This document shows, one piece after another, positions 24,394 to 31,938 of a stretch of 64,000 bases of DNA. Position 1 is the first letter of the stretch; each line of letters starts with the position of its first letter. The stretch is taken from NCBI RefSeq assembly GCF_039537405.1, contig NZ_BAABAL010000026.1:1-64000 (forward strand). The letters run 5' to 3'. Below the pieces are notes generated by a model. It was not told the DNA's origin. It searched no databases and saw nothing but the letters and a program-made list of their open reading frames with translations. This stretch comes from Allokutzneria multivorans. GTDB taxonomy: Bacteria > Actinomycetota > Actinomycetes > Mycobacteriales > Pseudonocardiaceae. Made by a program: the position numbers and the translations under genes.

Positions 24394-25482
24394 TCAGAAG
24401 ATCACCACCGAGCGGAGGACGTCGCCGTGGTGCATCTTCCCGAAGGCGGCCTCCACGTCGTCGAGCGCGATCTCCTCGGACACGAAGGCGTCCAGGTCCA
24501 GGCGCCCCTGCCGGTAGAGGTCGACCAGCATCGGGAAGTCCCGCGTCGGCAGGCAGTCGCCGTACCAACTGGACTTCAGCGCACCGCCCCGGCTGAAGAA
24601 GTCGATCAGCGGCATGTCGATGCGCATGTCCGGCGTCGGCACCCCGACCAGGACCGCCGTCCCGGCGAGGTCGCGGGCGTAGAAGGCCTGCTTCCAGGTC
24701 TCCGGGCGGCCGACCGCGTCGATCACCACGTCCGCGCCGTTGCCGTCGGTCAGCTCCTGGATCGCGGTCACCACGTCCTCCACCGAGCGCGCGTCGATGG
24801 TGTGCGTGGCGCCGAAACCACGCGCCCACTCCAGTTTCCTGGGGTCGGTGTCCACCGCGATGATCTTCGCGGCACCCGCGAGCCTGGCCCCGGCCACCGC
24901 GCCGTCGCCGACCCCGCCGCAGCCGATCACCGCGACCGAGTCGCCCCTGCCGACGCCGCCGGTGTTGATCGCCGCGCCGATGCCCGCCATGACACCGCAG
25001 CCGAGCAGGCCGACCGCGGCCGCCCGAGCGTCGGGGTCGACCTTGGTGCACTGTCCACTGTGGACGAGCGTCTTCTCGGCGAACGCGCCGATGCCCAGCG
25101 CCGGGCTGAGCTTCGTGCCGTCGAGCAGCGTCATCGGCTGCGCGGCGTTGTGCGTGCTGAAGCAGTACCACGGGCGCCCGCGCTTGCAGGCCCGGCAGTC
25201 CCCGCACACGGCGCGCCAGTTCAGCACCACGAAGTCACCGGGTTCGAGGCCGCTGACCCCCTCGCCGACGGACTCCACGACGCCCGCGGCCTCGTGCCCG
25301 AGCAGGAACGGGAACTCGTCGTTGATCCCGCCCTCGCGGTAGTGCAGGTCGGTGTGGCAGACCCCGCACGCCTGGACCTTCACCACGGCCTCGCCGGGGC
25401 CCGGATCGGGGACGACGATCGTCTCCACCGTGACCGGCTCACCACGCCCCTTGGCGATGACGCCCCTGACCTGTTGTGCCAC
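24394..25482 (-). CDS. mscR: S-(hydroxymethyl)mycothiol dehydrogenase
   Basis: This 362-residue zinc alcohol dehydrogenase of the class III type oxidises the formaldehyde-mycothiol adduct (and can reduce S-nitrosomycothiol) with NAD. The catalytic zinc site is in QACGVCHTDLHYRE and LGHEAAGVVE, the structural zinc cysteines in CGDCRACKRGRPWYC, and the NAD motif in AVIGCGGVGDGAVAG. SPALGIGAFAEKTLVHSGQC is typical of MscR. It is a marker of mycothiol-using actinobacteria. The MBL hydrolase follows it, and aldehyde dehydrogenase genes lie upstream. Confidence 0.92.
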   Translation of the reverse strand: MAQQVRGVIAKGRGEPVTVETIVVPDPGPGEAVVKVQACGVCHTDLHYREGGINDEFPFLLGHEAAGVVESVGEGVSGLEPGDFVVLNWRAVCGDCRACKRGRPWYCFSTHNAAQPMTLLDGTKLSPALGIGAFAEKTLVHSGQCTKVDPDARAAAVGLLGCGVMAGIGAAINTGGVGRGDSVAVIGCGGVGDGAVAGARLAGAAKIIAVDTDPRKLEWARGFGATHTIDARSVEDVVTAIQELTDGNGADVVIDAVGRPETWKQAFYARDLAGTAVLVGVPTPDMRIDMPLIDFFSRGGALKSSWYGDCLPTRDFPMLVDLYRQGRLDLDAFVSEEIALDDVEAAFGKMHHGDVLRSVVIF

Positions 25483-25540
25483 GACCGGCCTCCAGATTCG
25501 TCTCGACGCATGTGGATCTCCGACGACCGTAGCCCCGGGG

Positions 25541-25921
25541 TCACCGCCCGTCGAGTTCGGCGACCTCCGCGTCGGTGAACAGCCGCGAACGGATCAGGAA
25601 GCGCACGCCCTCCGGAGCTTCGAGGGAGAACCCGCTGCCCCGGCCCGGCACCACGTCGACGGTGAGGTGCGTGTGCCGCCAGTACTCGAACTGCGCGGCC
25701 GACATCCAGAACGGCACCGCCTCGGGCACGCCGTCGATCTCCAGGTCGGCGAGGTGCACGTCCGAGCCACCGGTGCGGAACTCCCCCGCGAGGTAGCACA
25801 TGGGGGCGCTGCCGTCGCAGCACCCGCCGGACTGGTGGAACATCAGCGCGCCGTGGGACTCCCGGAGGCCGCGGAGCAGCTCCGCCGCCGCCGGGGTCAC
25901 CGCGACTCGTGCGGCGGGCAT
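25541..25921 (-). CDS. DUF779 protein paired with aldehyde dehydrogenase
   Basis: A 126-residue protein with the family signature GALMFHQSGGCCDGSAPMCY and a HLTVDVVPGRGSGFSLE segment. DUF779 proteins almost always sit beside acetaldehyde-type aldehyde dehydrogenases and are proposed accessory or maturation factors. Here the start ATG overlaps the dehydrogenase stop as TGATG. The adjacent cysteines (Gly-Cys-Cys-Asp) are candidates for metal or thiol chemistry. Confidence 0.85.
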   Translation of the reverse strand: MPAARVAVTPAAAELLRGLRESHGALMFHQSGGCCDGSAPMCYLAGEFRTGGSDVHLADLEIDGVPEAVPFWMSAAQFEYWRHTHLTVDVVPGRGSGFSLEAPEGVRFLIRSRLFTDAEVAELDGR

Positions 25922-27444
25922 CAGAAGAAGCCCTGCGCGGACTCCGAATAGCTGACCAGCAGGTTCTTCGTCTGCTGGTAGTGCTCCAGCATCGCGCGGT
26001 GGTTCTCGCGCCCGATCCCCGACTGCTTGTAGCCGCCGAAGGCCGCGTGCGCGGGATAGGCGTGGTAGCAGTTGGTCCACACGCGCCCGGCCTGGATCGC
26101 GCGCCCCGCCCTGTAAGCGGTGTTGGTGTCGCGGGACCACACGCCCGCGCCGAGGCCGTAGAGCGTGTCGTTGGCGGTCTTGATCGCGTCGTCGAAGTCG
26201 TCGAAGCGCGTCACCGAGACCACCGGGCCGAAGATCTCCTCCTGGAAGATCCGCATCTTGTTGTCGCCCTCGAAGATCGTCGGCTGCACGTAGTACCCGC
26301 CCGACAGCGCCCCGCCGAGCTCGGCCCGCTCGCCGCCGGTGGCGACCTTCGCGCCCTCCTGCCTGCCGATGTCGATGTAGGACAGGATCTTCTCCAGCTG
26401 GTCGTTGCTGGCCTGCGCGCCGACCATGGTGTCGGTGTCCAACGGGTTGCCCTGCTTGATCTTCTTCGTGCGCTCCACCGCGTCGCCCAGGAACCGGTCG
26501 TAGATGGAGCTCTGGATCAGCGCGCGCGACGGGCACGTGCAGACCTCGCCCTGGTTCAGCGCGAACATCGCGAACCCTTCGAGGGCCTTGTCGTAGAAGG
26601 CGTCCTGGGCGGCGGCGACGTCGGCGAAGAACAGGTTCGGGCTCTTGCCGCCCAGCTCCAGGGTCACCGGGATGATGTTCTCGCTGGCGTACTGCATGAT
26701 CAGCCGCCCGGTGGTGGTCTCGCCGGTGAAGGCGATCTTCGCGATGCGGCTGCTGGAGGCGAGCGGTTTGCCCGCCTCCACACCGAAACCGTTGACCACG
26801 TTGAGCACTCCGGCCGGGAGCAGGTCCGCGATCAGCTCCAGCAGCACGTGGATCGAGGCCGGGGTCTGCTCGGCGGGCTTGAGCACCACCGCGTTGCCCG
26901 CCGCGAGCGCGGGGGCGAGCTTCCACGTGGCCATCAGCAACGGGAAGTTCCACGGGATGATCTGGCCGACCACACCCAGCGGCTCCTGGAAGTGGTAGGC
27001 GACGGTGTCGGCGTCGATCTGCGAGATCCCGCCCTCCTGCGCGCGCAGGACCCCGGCGAAGTAGCGCCAGTGGTCCACGGCCAGCGGCAGGTCGGCCGCC
27101 AGGGTCTCGCGGACGGGCTTGCCGTTCTCCCAGCTCTCCGCGACGGCGAGCTGCTCCAGGTTCTGCTCGATCCGGTCGGCGATCTTGAGCAGCACGCCGG
27201 AACGCTCGGCCAGCGAGGCCCTCCCCCAGCTCGCGGCGGCCCCGTGCGCGGCGTCCAGCGCGCGGTCCACGTCCTCGGCGGTGCCCCTGGCGATCTCGGT
27301 GAACACCTCGCCGGTCACCGGGCTGGGGTTCTCGAAGTACCGGCCCTTCGCGGGCGGCACGTACTCGCCGCCGATGAAGTGGTCGTACCGCGAGCGGTAG
27401 GACACGATGCTGCCTTCGGAGCCTGGAGCGGCGTAGGTCGCCAT
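25921..27444 (-). CDS. Aldehyde dehydrogenase (acetaldehyde / ExaC-AcoD type)
   Basis: A 507-residue NAD-dependent aldehyde dehydrogenase. IPWNFPLLMATWKLAPALAA is the cofactor-binding region, VTLELGGKSPNLFF holds the general-base Glu, and NQGEVCTCPSRALIQ holds the catalytic Cys. The double Cys (CTC) is typical of the acetaldehyde/chloroacetaldehyde class. I chose the ATG at 27444, preceded by GGGAGG. It is coupled to DUF779 and divergent from a GAF-domain AcoR-like regulator, the usual layout for aldehyde-inducible dehydrogenases. Confidence 0.92.
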   Translation of the reverse strand: MATYAAPGSEGSIVSYRSRYDHFIGGEYVPPAKGRYFENPSPVTGEVFTEIARGTAEDVDRALDAAHGAAASWGRASLAERSGVLLKIADRIEQNLEQLAVAESWENGKPVRETLAADLPLAVDHWRYFAGVLRAQEGGISQIDADTVAYHFQEPLGVVGQIIPWNFPLLMATWKLAPALAAGNAVVLKPAEQTPASIHVLLELIADLLPAGVLNVVNGFGVEAGKPLASSSRIAKIAFTGETTTGRLIMQYASENIIPVTLELGGKSPNLFFADVAAAQDAFYDKALEGFAMFALNQGEVCTCPSRALIQSSIYDRFLGDAVERTKKIKQGNPLDTDTMVGAQASNDQLEKILSYIDIGRQEGAKVATGGERAELGGALSGGYYVQPTIFEGDNKMRIFQEEIFGPVVSVTRFDDFDDAIKTANDTLYGLGAGVWSRDTNTAYRAGRAIQAGRVWTNCYHAYPAHAAFGGYKQSGIGRENHRAMLEHYQQTKNLLVSYSESAQGFF

Positions 27445-27493
27445 CTGCTGCCTCCCACGTCTTCGGGGGTGAGTGGCTCGCAGGTTACGAAGG

Positions 27494-27516
27494 GCAACGT
27501 TGCACCCACGTTGCAC
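27494..27516. promoter_or_regulatory. Operator candidate between aldehyde dehydrogenase and its regulator
   Basis: A 10-bp palindrome GCAACGTTGC (27494-27503) is followed by a repeat of its half, so GTTGCAC occurs at 27499 and 27510, 11 bp (one helical turn) apart. It lies in the 109-bp divergent gap. I infer binding of the adjacent GAF regulator. Its presence also argues against extending that gene to the GTG at 27473. Confidence 0.6.
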
Positions 27517-27553
27517 TTGCGCCGGGTGTCGTCGGCGGTCAATCATCGAGGAG

Positions 27554-28996
27554 ATGGCCACCCCGCCCGCGGATCCGTTGGAGAGCGCCCGGGTTCTGGT
27601 CCGCGTGCACGAGGCGGTGCTCGGTGGGAGCCGCGCGCCACAGGCTCCCCGCACGGTGATCGCGGAGTCGTGGCGGCGTTCCCTCGACGCCCACGTGGAC
27701 CCCGACCGCACCGAGGCGCCGACGGTCTACGCCCAGCGCGAGGTCTCCGAACTGCGCGCCGCGCACCCGCTCGCCTCGACGCTGCCCGCACTGCGCGCGA
27801 CGCTGCGCGGGCTCGCCGAGGAGTCCGGTCAGATCATGATCGTCACCGACGCGACGGGCCACATCCTGTGGTGCGAAGGGGACAACGCCGTCCGGCACGC
27901 CGCCGAACGCGCCGCGCTCGCCGAGGGCACGCGGTGGTCGGAGGACGTCATCGGCACCAACGCGATGGGCACCGCGCTCGCGCTCGGCCGTTCGGTGCGC
28001 ATCCACTCCGGTGAGCACCTCGTGCGCAGCTACCACTCGTGGACCTGCGCGGCGAGCCCCGTGCGCGACCCCGACACCGGCGCCGTGCTCGGCGTGGTCG
28101 ACGTCAGCGGCCCTGTGCACACCGCGCACCCCGCCGTCGCCGCGCTCGTCGAGGCCGCCGCGAAGCTCGCCGAAGCGCAACTGCACGCTTCGCTGACCGC
28201 GCGCGAAGAGCTTCTGCGCGAACGGAACATGCCGCACCTGCTGGGTTTGCGCGGCGAGCCCGGAGCGCTGCTCACTCCGACCGGCCGCGTCCTCGTGTCC
28301 GGCATCAGCGGCTTACCGACCCGCGTCGACGTGTCCGGCCCGGAGATCCGCTTCACCGACGGGCGCACCGGGCTGCTGGAGCCGCTGCACGAGGGCTTCC
28401 TGCTGCGCGTGCCGACGTCCTCTTCGGCGCCGCTGTTGTCGTTGTCGCTGCTGGAAGATCCCGTCGTGACGCTCAACGGCCGCCAGCACCCGTTGAGCTT
28501 GCGCCACGCCGAGATCCTTGCCGCACTGGCACTTCGCCCCGACGGCCTCAGCGGCGAGGCGCTCGCCCTTGCCACCCACGGCGAGGACGGCAACGCCGTG
28601 ACCGTCCGCGCCGAGGTGCACCGGCTGCGCACTCAGCTCGGGATCGTCCTGGGGCGCAAGCCCTACCGCCTCCTCGCCGCCGTCGACGCCGACTTCCTCC
28701 GCGTGCGCGCCGCCGTGCGCTCCGGCGATGCCGCGCTCGCCGTGCGGTCCTATCGCGGTCCGCTGCTCCCCCGCTCCGAGGCTCCACTCGTGCGGGCCGA
28801 GCGCGAGGAACTGCACGCCGCCGTCCGCTCCGCCGCACTACACTCCGGATGCCCCGATGTGGTGTGGGACTTCGCCCAGCAGCCCCACGGCTCCGACGAC
28901 ATCGAGGTGCACGAGGTGCTCGCGCGCACCCTGTCCCCCGCCGACCCCCGCCGCGCCTGCGCGCTCACCCGACTCCGCGCACTGTCGCTGCCGTGA
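27554..28996 (+). CDS. GAF-domain transcriptional regulator, AcoR-like without an AAA domain
   Basis: A 480-residue protein. Residues about 75-200 are a GAF sensor (VTDATGHILWCEGD, DVIGTNAMGTALALGRSVRI, HSWTCAASPVRDPDTGAVLG) as in AcoR-type acetoin/aldehyde regulators. The sigma-54 AAA domain is absent. The C-terminal part instead has a winged-helix-like segment around HAEILAALALRPDGLSGEAL and VRAEVHRLRTQLG, a common actinobacterial layout. It is divergent from the aldehyde dehydrogenase operon and presumably induces it. The ATG at 27554 has GAGGAG directly abutting it, so the exact start is uncertain. Confidence 0.8.
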   Translation: MATPPADPLESARVLVRVHEAVLGGSRAPQAPRTVIAESWRRSLDAHVDPDRTEAPTVYAQREVSELRAAHPLASTLPALRATLRGLAEESGQIMIVTDATGHILWCEGDNAVRHAAERAALAEGTRWSEDVIGTNAMGTALALGRSVRIHSGEHLVRSYHSWTCAASPVRDPDTGAVLGVVDVSGPVHTAHPAVAALVEAAAKLAEAQLHASLTAREELLRERNMPHLLGLRGEPGALLTPTGRVLVSGISGLPTRVDVSGPEIRFTDGRTGLLEPLHEGFLLRVPTSSSAPLLSLSLLEDPVVTLNGRQHPLSLRHAEILAALALRPDGLSGEALALATHGEDGNAVTVRAEVHRLRTQLGIVLGRKPYRLLAAVDADFLRVRAAVRSGDAALAVRSYRGPLLPRSEAPLVRAEREELHAAVRSAALHSGCPDVVWDFAQQPHGSDDIEVHEVLARTLSPADPRRACALTRLRALSLP

Positions 28997-29002
28997 AACC
29001 GG

Positions 29003-29422
29003 TCAGACGCTCTCGACGAAGAGGTCGGACGCGCAGAAGGCCTCCGGGTCGAAGTCGTGGTTCCAGCCCCGGTGCAGCAGGGTCGCGCGCAGCAGGTCGG
29101 GGGCACAGCGGAGGTCCTCGACGTCGAAGCCGGTGATCGGCACGACCACCACGGGATCGGCGACCAGGGCCGAAATGCTCGCCGCCACGTCGGGCACGGC
29201 GAGGAAGAGCGGGAAGTACAGCGAGCACATCGAGCGGTACGCCTCGCCGTCACTGAGCATGATCCACTCCTCGTCCCCCGGCTCCCACCGGTTGAGCAGA
29301 TCCCACCGTTGGGCGACGGCCGTGGACGCGGCGTAGGCGCTCGCCTCGCCCCAGCCGTAGAGGGCGCGTTCCCACGGGCGAGCGTCGCGCCACTGGGACA
29401 GCGCGGGATCGAGGTCGATCAT
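29003..29422 (-). CDS. Candidate immunity protein of a secreted-toxin cassette
   Basis: A 139-residue acidic, cytoplasmic-looking protein (for example RWEPGDEEWIMLSDGEAYRS and HDFDPEAFCASDLFVESV). I do not recognise its family. Its ATG overlaps the stop of the upstream toxin-like gene by four bases (ATGA), it is small and acidic, and the neighbour is a helical-leader plus basic C-terminal domain protein. That is the layout of polymorphic toxin-immunity pairs, and immunity function is inferred from it. It ends 6 bp from the convergent regulator gene. Confidence 0.5.
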   Translation of the reverse strand: MIDLDPALSQWRDARPWERALYGWGEASAYAASTAVAQRWDLLNRWEPGDEEWIMLSDGEAYRSMCSLYFPLFLAVPDVAASISALVADPVVVVPITGFDVEDLRCAPDLLRATLLHRGWNHDFDPEAFCASDLFVESV

Positions 29423-30096
29423 TTCGGGCTCCCTGGGCAGGCGTGGATGGTTTTCGTCTCGCGGCGGTAGACGTTCACGATGGTCGTGGGTCGCCCCGTC
29501 TTTGCGTGGACCCCGACCACGGAGTCGAACTCGACGACAGCCTTCGTCTCCGCCCAGAGCCCGGCCTCATCCGCCCGCTGCGCCGCGTCGAGGGCGATCC
29601 GGTTGGCGTCGAGCCCCGGCAGGAAGACGCTCTTCCCCTCCTCATCGGTGCCGTCGAGGTGCGCAGCCTGCGCCGCGTTGTTGGCGCGGTAGTGGCCGTC
29701 AGCGGTTTGCTTGTGCTTGTCCACCCACAGCGTCCGCGCGGTGAACGGCTCCTTCACCTGGGGCCCGACGCGGCGGCCGAAGACGGGGCTCGGCGGCCTG
29801 TCCCGCTCGGCGATCCACTTCTCCTTGAGCGCGGTCGCGCGCCACTGCGGGCTGCGCAGCTCCTCGACCTCGGCGAGATCGCCCTCAAGGCCGCACCGCA
29901 CCTCCGCGCAGACCTCCAGCACGGAGGACATCCGGTCGTCGACCGCCGCCACGAACGCGGAGTGCGCGCGCGAGCCCGCCTCGGCCAGCAGCGCGGCGAC
30001 GGACTCGACCGCATCGCGGGCCCGGTCGGCCGCGGAGTCCGGCAGCGCACCGCGCGCGGCGGTCAGCGCGGCGGCCACCTCGGCGTAGGAACTCAT
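29419..30096 (-). CDS. Candidate secreted toxin with WXG/ESX-like helical N-terminus
   Basis: A 225-residue protein in two parts. Residues 1-95 are Ala-rich helices (MSSYAEVAAALTAARGALPD) clearly homologous to the whole 83-residue protein encoded upstream, like small partners exported by type VII systems. Residues about 115-225 form a separate domain (FTARTLWVDKHKQT, GHYRANNAAQAAHLDGT, and a terminal TGRPTTIVNVYRRETKTIHA). The final strand pair and the late Thr, Tyr and His recall RNase-type toxin domains of the BECR/EndoU kind, but I cannot place it in a named family. The downstream overlapping gene is the likely immunity partner. Start ATG 30096. Confidence 0.55.
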   Translation of the reverse strand: MSSYAEVAAALTAARGALPDSAADRARDAVESVAALLAEAGSRAHSAFVAAVDDRMSSVLEVCAEVRCGLEGDLAEVEELRSPQWRATALKEKWIAERDRPPSPVFGRRVGPQVKEPFTARTLWVDKHKQTADGHYRANNAAQAAHLDGTDEEGKSVFLPGLDANRIALDAAQRADEAGLWAETKAVVEFDSVVGVHAKTGRPTTIVNVYRRETKTIHACPGSPK

Positions 30097-30179
30097 GCTC
30101 ACCCCCTGGATCGCCGTGCACAATCGCAGAGAAAAGCCTGTTGCCACCAAGGCAAACCGCCACCCGGATGGCCTAACTT

Positions 30180-30431
30180 TCAGCCGCTCATGAGCTGTTG
30201 GGTCCGGGCGATGTCCTCGTCGAGGCCCCTGGCGATCTCCTCGCACGCGCTCAGCGCGGTGCCCGCGTCGGAGTCGGCCTGGCTGAGCAGGCCGTCGTAG
30301 CGCACGACACCCGCGGCGGCGAGATGTCCGGCGACGGTGCGCAACGCGGAGAGCACTTCCTGGACGAGCGCGCCCGGCAGGGCCTCACGAGCGGCGGAGA
30401 GGTTCTGCACAGCCTGGTCGTAGCCGCTCAT
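30180..30431 (-). CDS. Small helical ESX-like protein, partner of the toxin candidate
   Basis: An 83-residue all-helical protein (MSGYDQAVQNLSAAREALPG at the N-terminus, CEEIARGLDEDIARTQQLMSG-like end) with no signal peptide. It aligns end to end with the N-terminal domain of the next gene's product, 83 bp downstream. Size and helix pattern fit WXG100-type secretion partners, although the WXG turn itself is absent. A GGGAGG ribosome site precedes the ATG. Confidence 0.6.
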   Translation of the reverse strand: MSGYDQAVQNLSAAREALPGALVQEVLSALRTVAGHLAAAGVVRYDGLLSQADSDAGTALSACEEIARGLDEDIARTQQLMSG

Positions 30432-30561
30432 TCCAGCCTCCCACCCCGAGGAAAACCGCGAAACCCGACCATAGCTAATGCAAACGCGGTGGGGTATCCA
30501 GACAAGGGCAAACGCCTGCATCCGTTGGGGCGAAAGGGAAATTCCCCGAGATTCCCCCAAA

Positions 30562-31773
30562 TCAGGGAGTCTTGCGCCGCACGCTGAGCACGACGTGGGC
30601 GACCAAGCCGAACACCAGGCCCCAGAATGCGGAACCGATGCCGAACAGGGAGAGGCCGGAGGCGGTGACCAGGAACGTGACGGCGGCGGGCTCGCGGTCG
30701 CGGGGGCTGGCCATCGCGCCGCTGAGGCCGGAGATGAAGGCGCCGAGCAGCGCGACACCGGCGATGGCGGCGACGAGTTCCTTGGGCAGGCCGGTGAAGA
30801 CGCCGATGAGCGCGCCGCCGAAGGTGCCGACGGCGAGGTAGAGCAGGCCGCAGAACACTCCGGCGGGGTAGCGCCTGCGCGGGTCGGGGTGCGCCTCCGG
30901 ACCGGTGCAGATGGCGGCGGTGATCGCGGCGAGGTTGACGGCGTGGCACCCGAACGGCGCGAGCGCGAGCGAGGCGAGCCCGGTGCCGCCGACCAGCGGC
31001 CGGTCGGCGGGGCGGTAGCCGCTGGCCTGGAGCACGGCGAGGCCGGGGGCGTTCTGCGAGGCCATGGTGACCACGAACAGCGGCACGCCGACGCCGATGA
31101 TCGCGGCGACGTCGAACACCGGGGTCGTCCACAGTGGACTGGCGAGGTCGAGCGAGACGCCTCGGAAGTTCAGTCCGCCGCTGACCGCCGCGGTGAGCAC
31201 GCCGAGCAGCAGGGCGACCGGGACGGCGTAGCGGGCGCTGAAGCGCTTGGCGAGCACGTAGCCGACGAGCACGGCCGCCGCGACGAGCGGGCCCTGGCCG
31301 AGCGCGCGGAAGGCCTCGACGCCGAAGGAGAACAGGATGCCCGCGAGCATCGCGGAGACGAGCGCGTCGGGCACGAGCGCCATGAGCTTGCCGAAGACGC
31401 CGGAGAAGCCGACGAGGGTGATCGCGAGCGCGGAGACGAGGAACGCGCCGATCGCCGAGGCGTAGGAGTAGGAGCCCATGCTGGTGACGAGCAGCGCCGC
31501 GCCCGGCGTCGACCACGCGGTGATCACCGGGACCTTGGTCCACAGGCTGAGCACGAGGCAGGTGAGCCCGCTGCCGAGGGAGATCGCCCACAGCCACGAG
31601 GTGGTCTGCGCCGGGGTGAGCTTGCCCGCCTGCGCCGCGGTCAGCACGATCACCATGGGTCCGGAGTAGGACACCACGACGGCGATCAGGGCGGCGACGA
31701 AGGACGACAGCGAGGCGTCGGAGAAGAACGACCGCCGGTCCGTCCGTTGTGCTGCAAGGACTTTCTCGGGCAT
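30562..31773 (-). CDS. benE: BenE-family benzoate/H+ symporter
   Basis: A 403-residue membrane protein with about 12 helices. The N-terminal SLSSFVAALIAVVVSYSGPM, a TPGAALL segment and the NAPGLAVLQASGYRPADRPL and APFGCHAVNLAAITAAICTG segments are characteristic of BenE. It would import benzoate or similar aromatic acids with protons. No ben or cat catabolic genes are nearby, so the substrate in this organism is unconfirmed. Confidence 0.9.
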   Translation of the reverse strand: MPEKVLAAQRTDRRSFFSDASLSSFVAALIAVVVSYSGPMVIVLTAAQAGKLTPAQTTSWLWAISLGSGLTCLVLSLWTKVPVITAWSTPGAALLVTSMGSYSYASAIGAFLVSALAITLVGFSGVFGKLMALVPDALVSAMLAGILFSFGVEAFRALGQGPLVAAAVLVGYVLAKRFSARYAVPVALLLGVLTAAVSGGLNFRGVSLDLASPLWTTPVFDVAAIIGVGVPLFVVTMASQNAPGLAVLQASGYRPADRPLVGGTGLASLALAPFGCHAVNLAAITAAICTGPEAHPDPRRRYPAGVFCGLLYLAVGTFGGALIGVFTGLPKELVAAIAGVALLGAFISGLSGAMASPRDREPAAVTFLVTASGLSLFGIGSAFWGLVFGLVAHVVLSVRRKTP

Positions 31774-31938
31774 CGGAAGACCCTATTCAGCGACACCGCC
31801 CACCGTCGAGGGTGACGGCCCGCACACCCCCTGACCTGCGTTCGAGCCGCTGTTCGGTACGGCGACGGCGAACGGGGTTCCGCGCGCGGGCGCGAGGTGC
31901 TCCGATGATCTTCGGAGTCGGCCGAAGGGGAGCAACGC

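Noticed and set aside
30478..31815. Long plus-strand frame opposite the BenE transporter
   Set aside because: Composition is Glu/Arg/Gly-rich with no domain. The opposite strand encodes a complete BenE.
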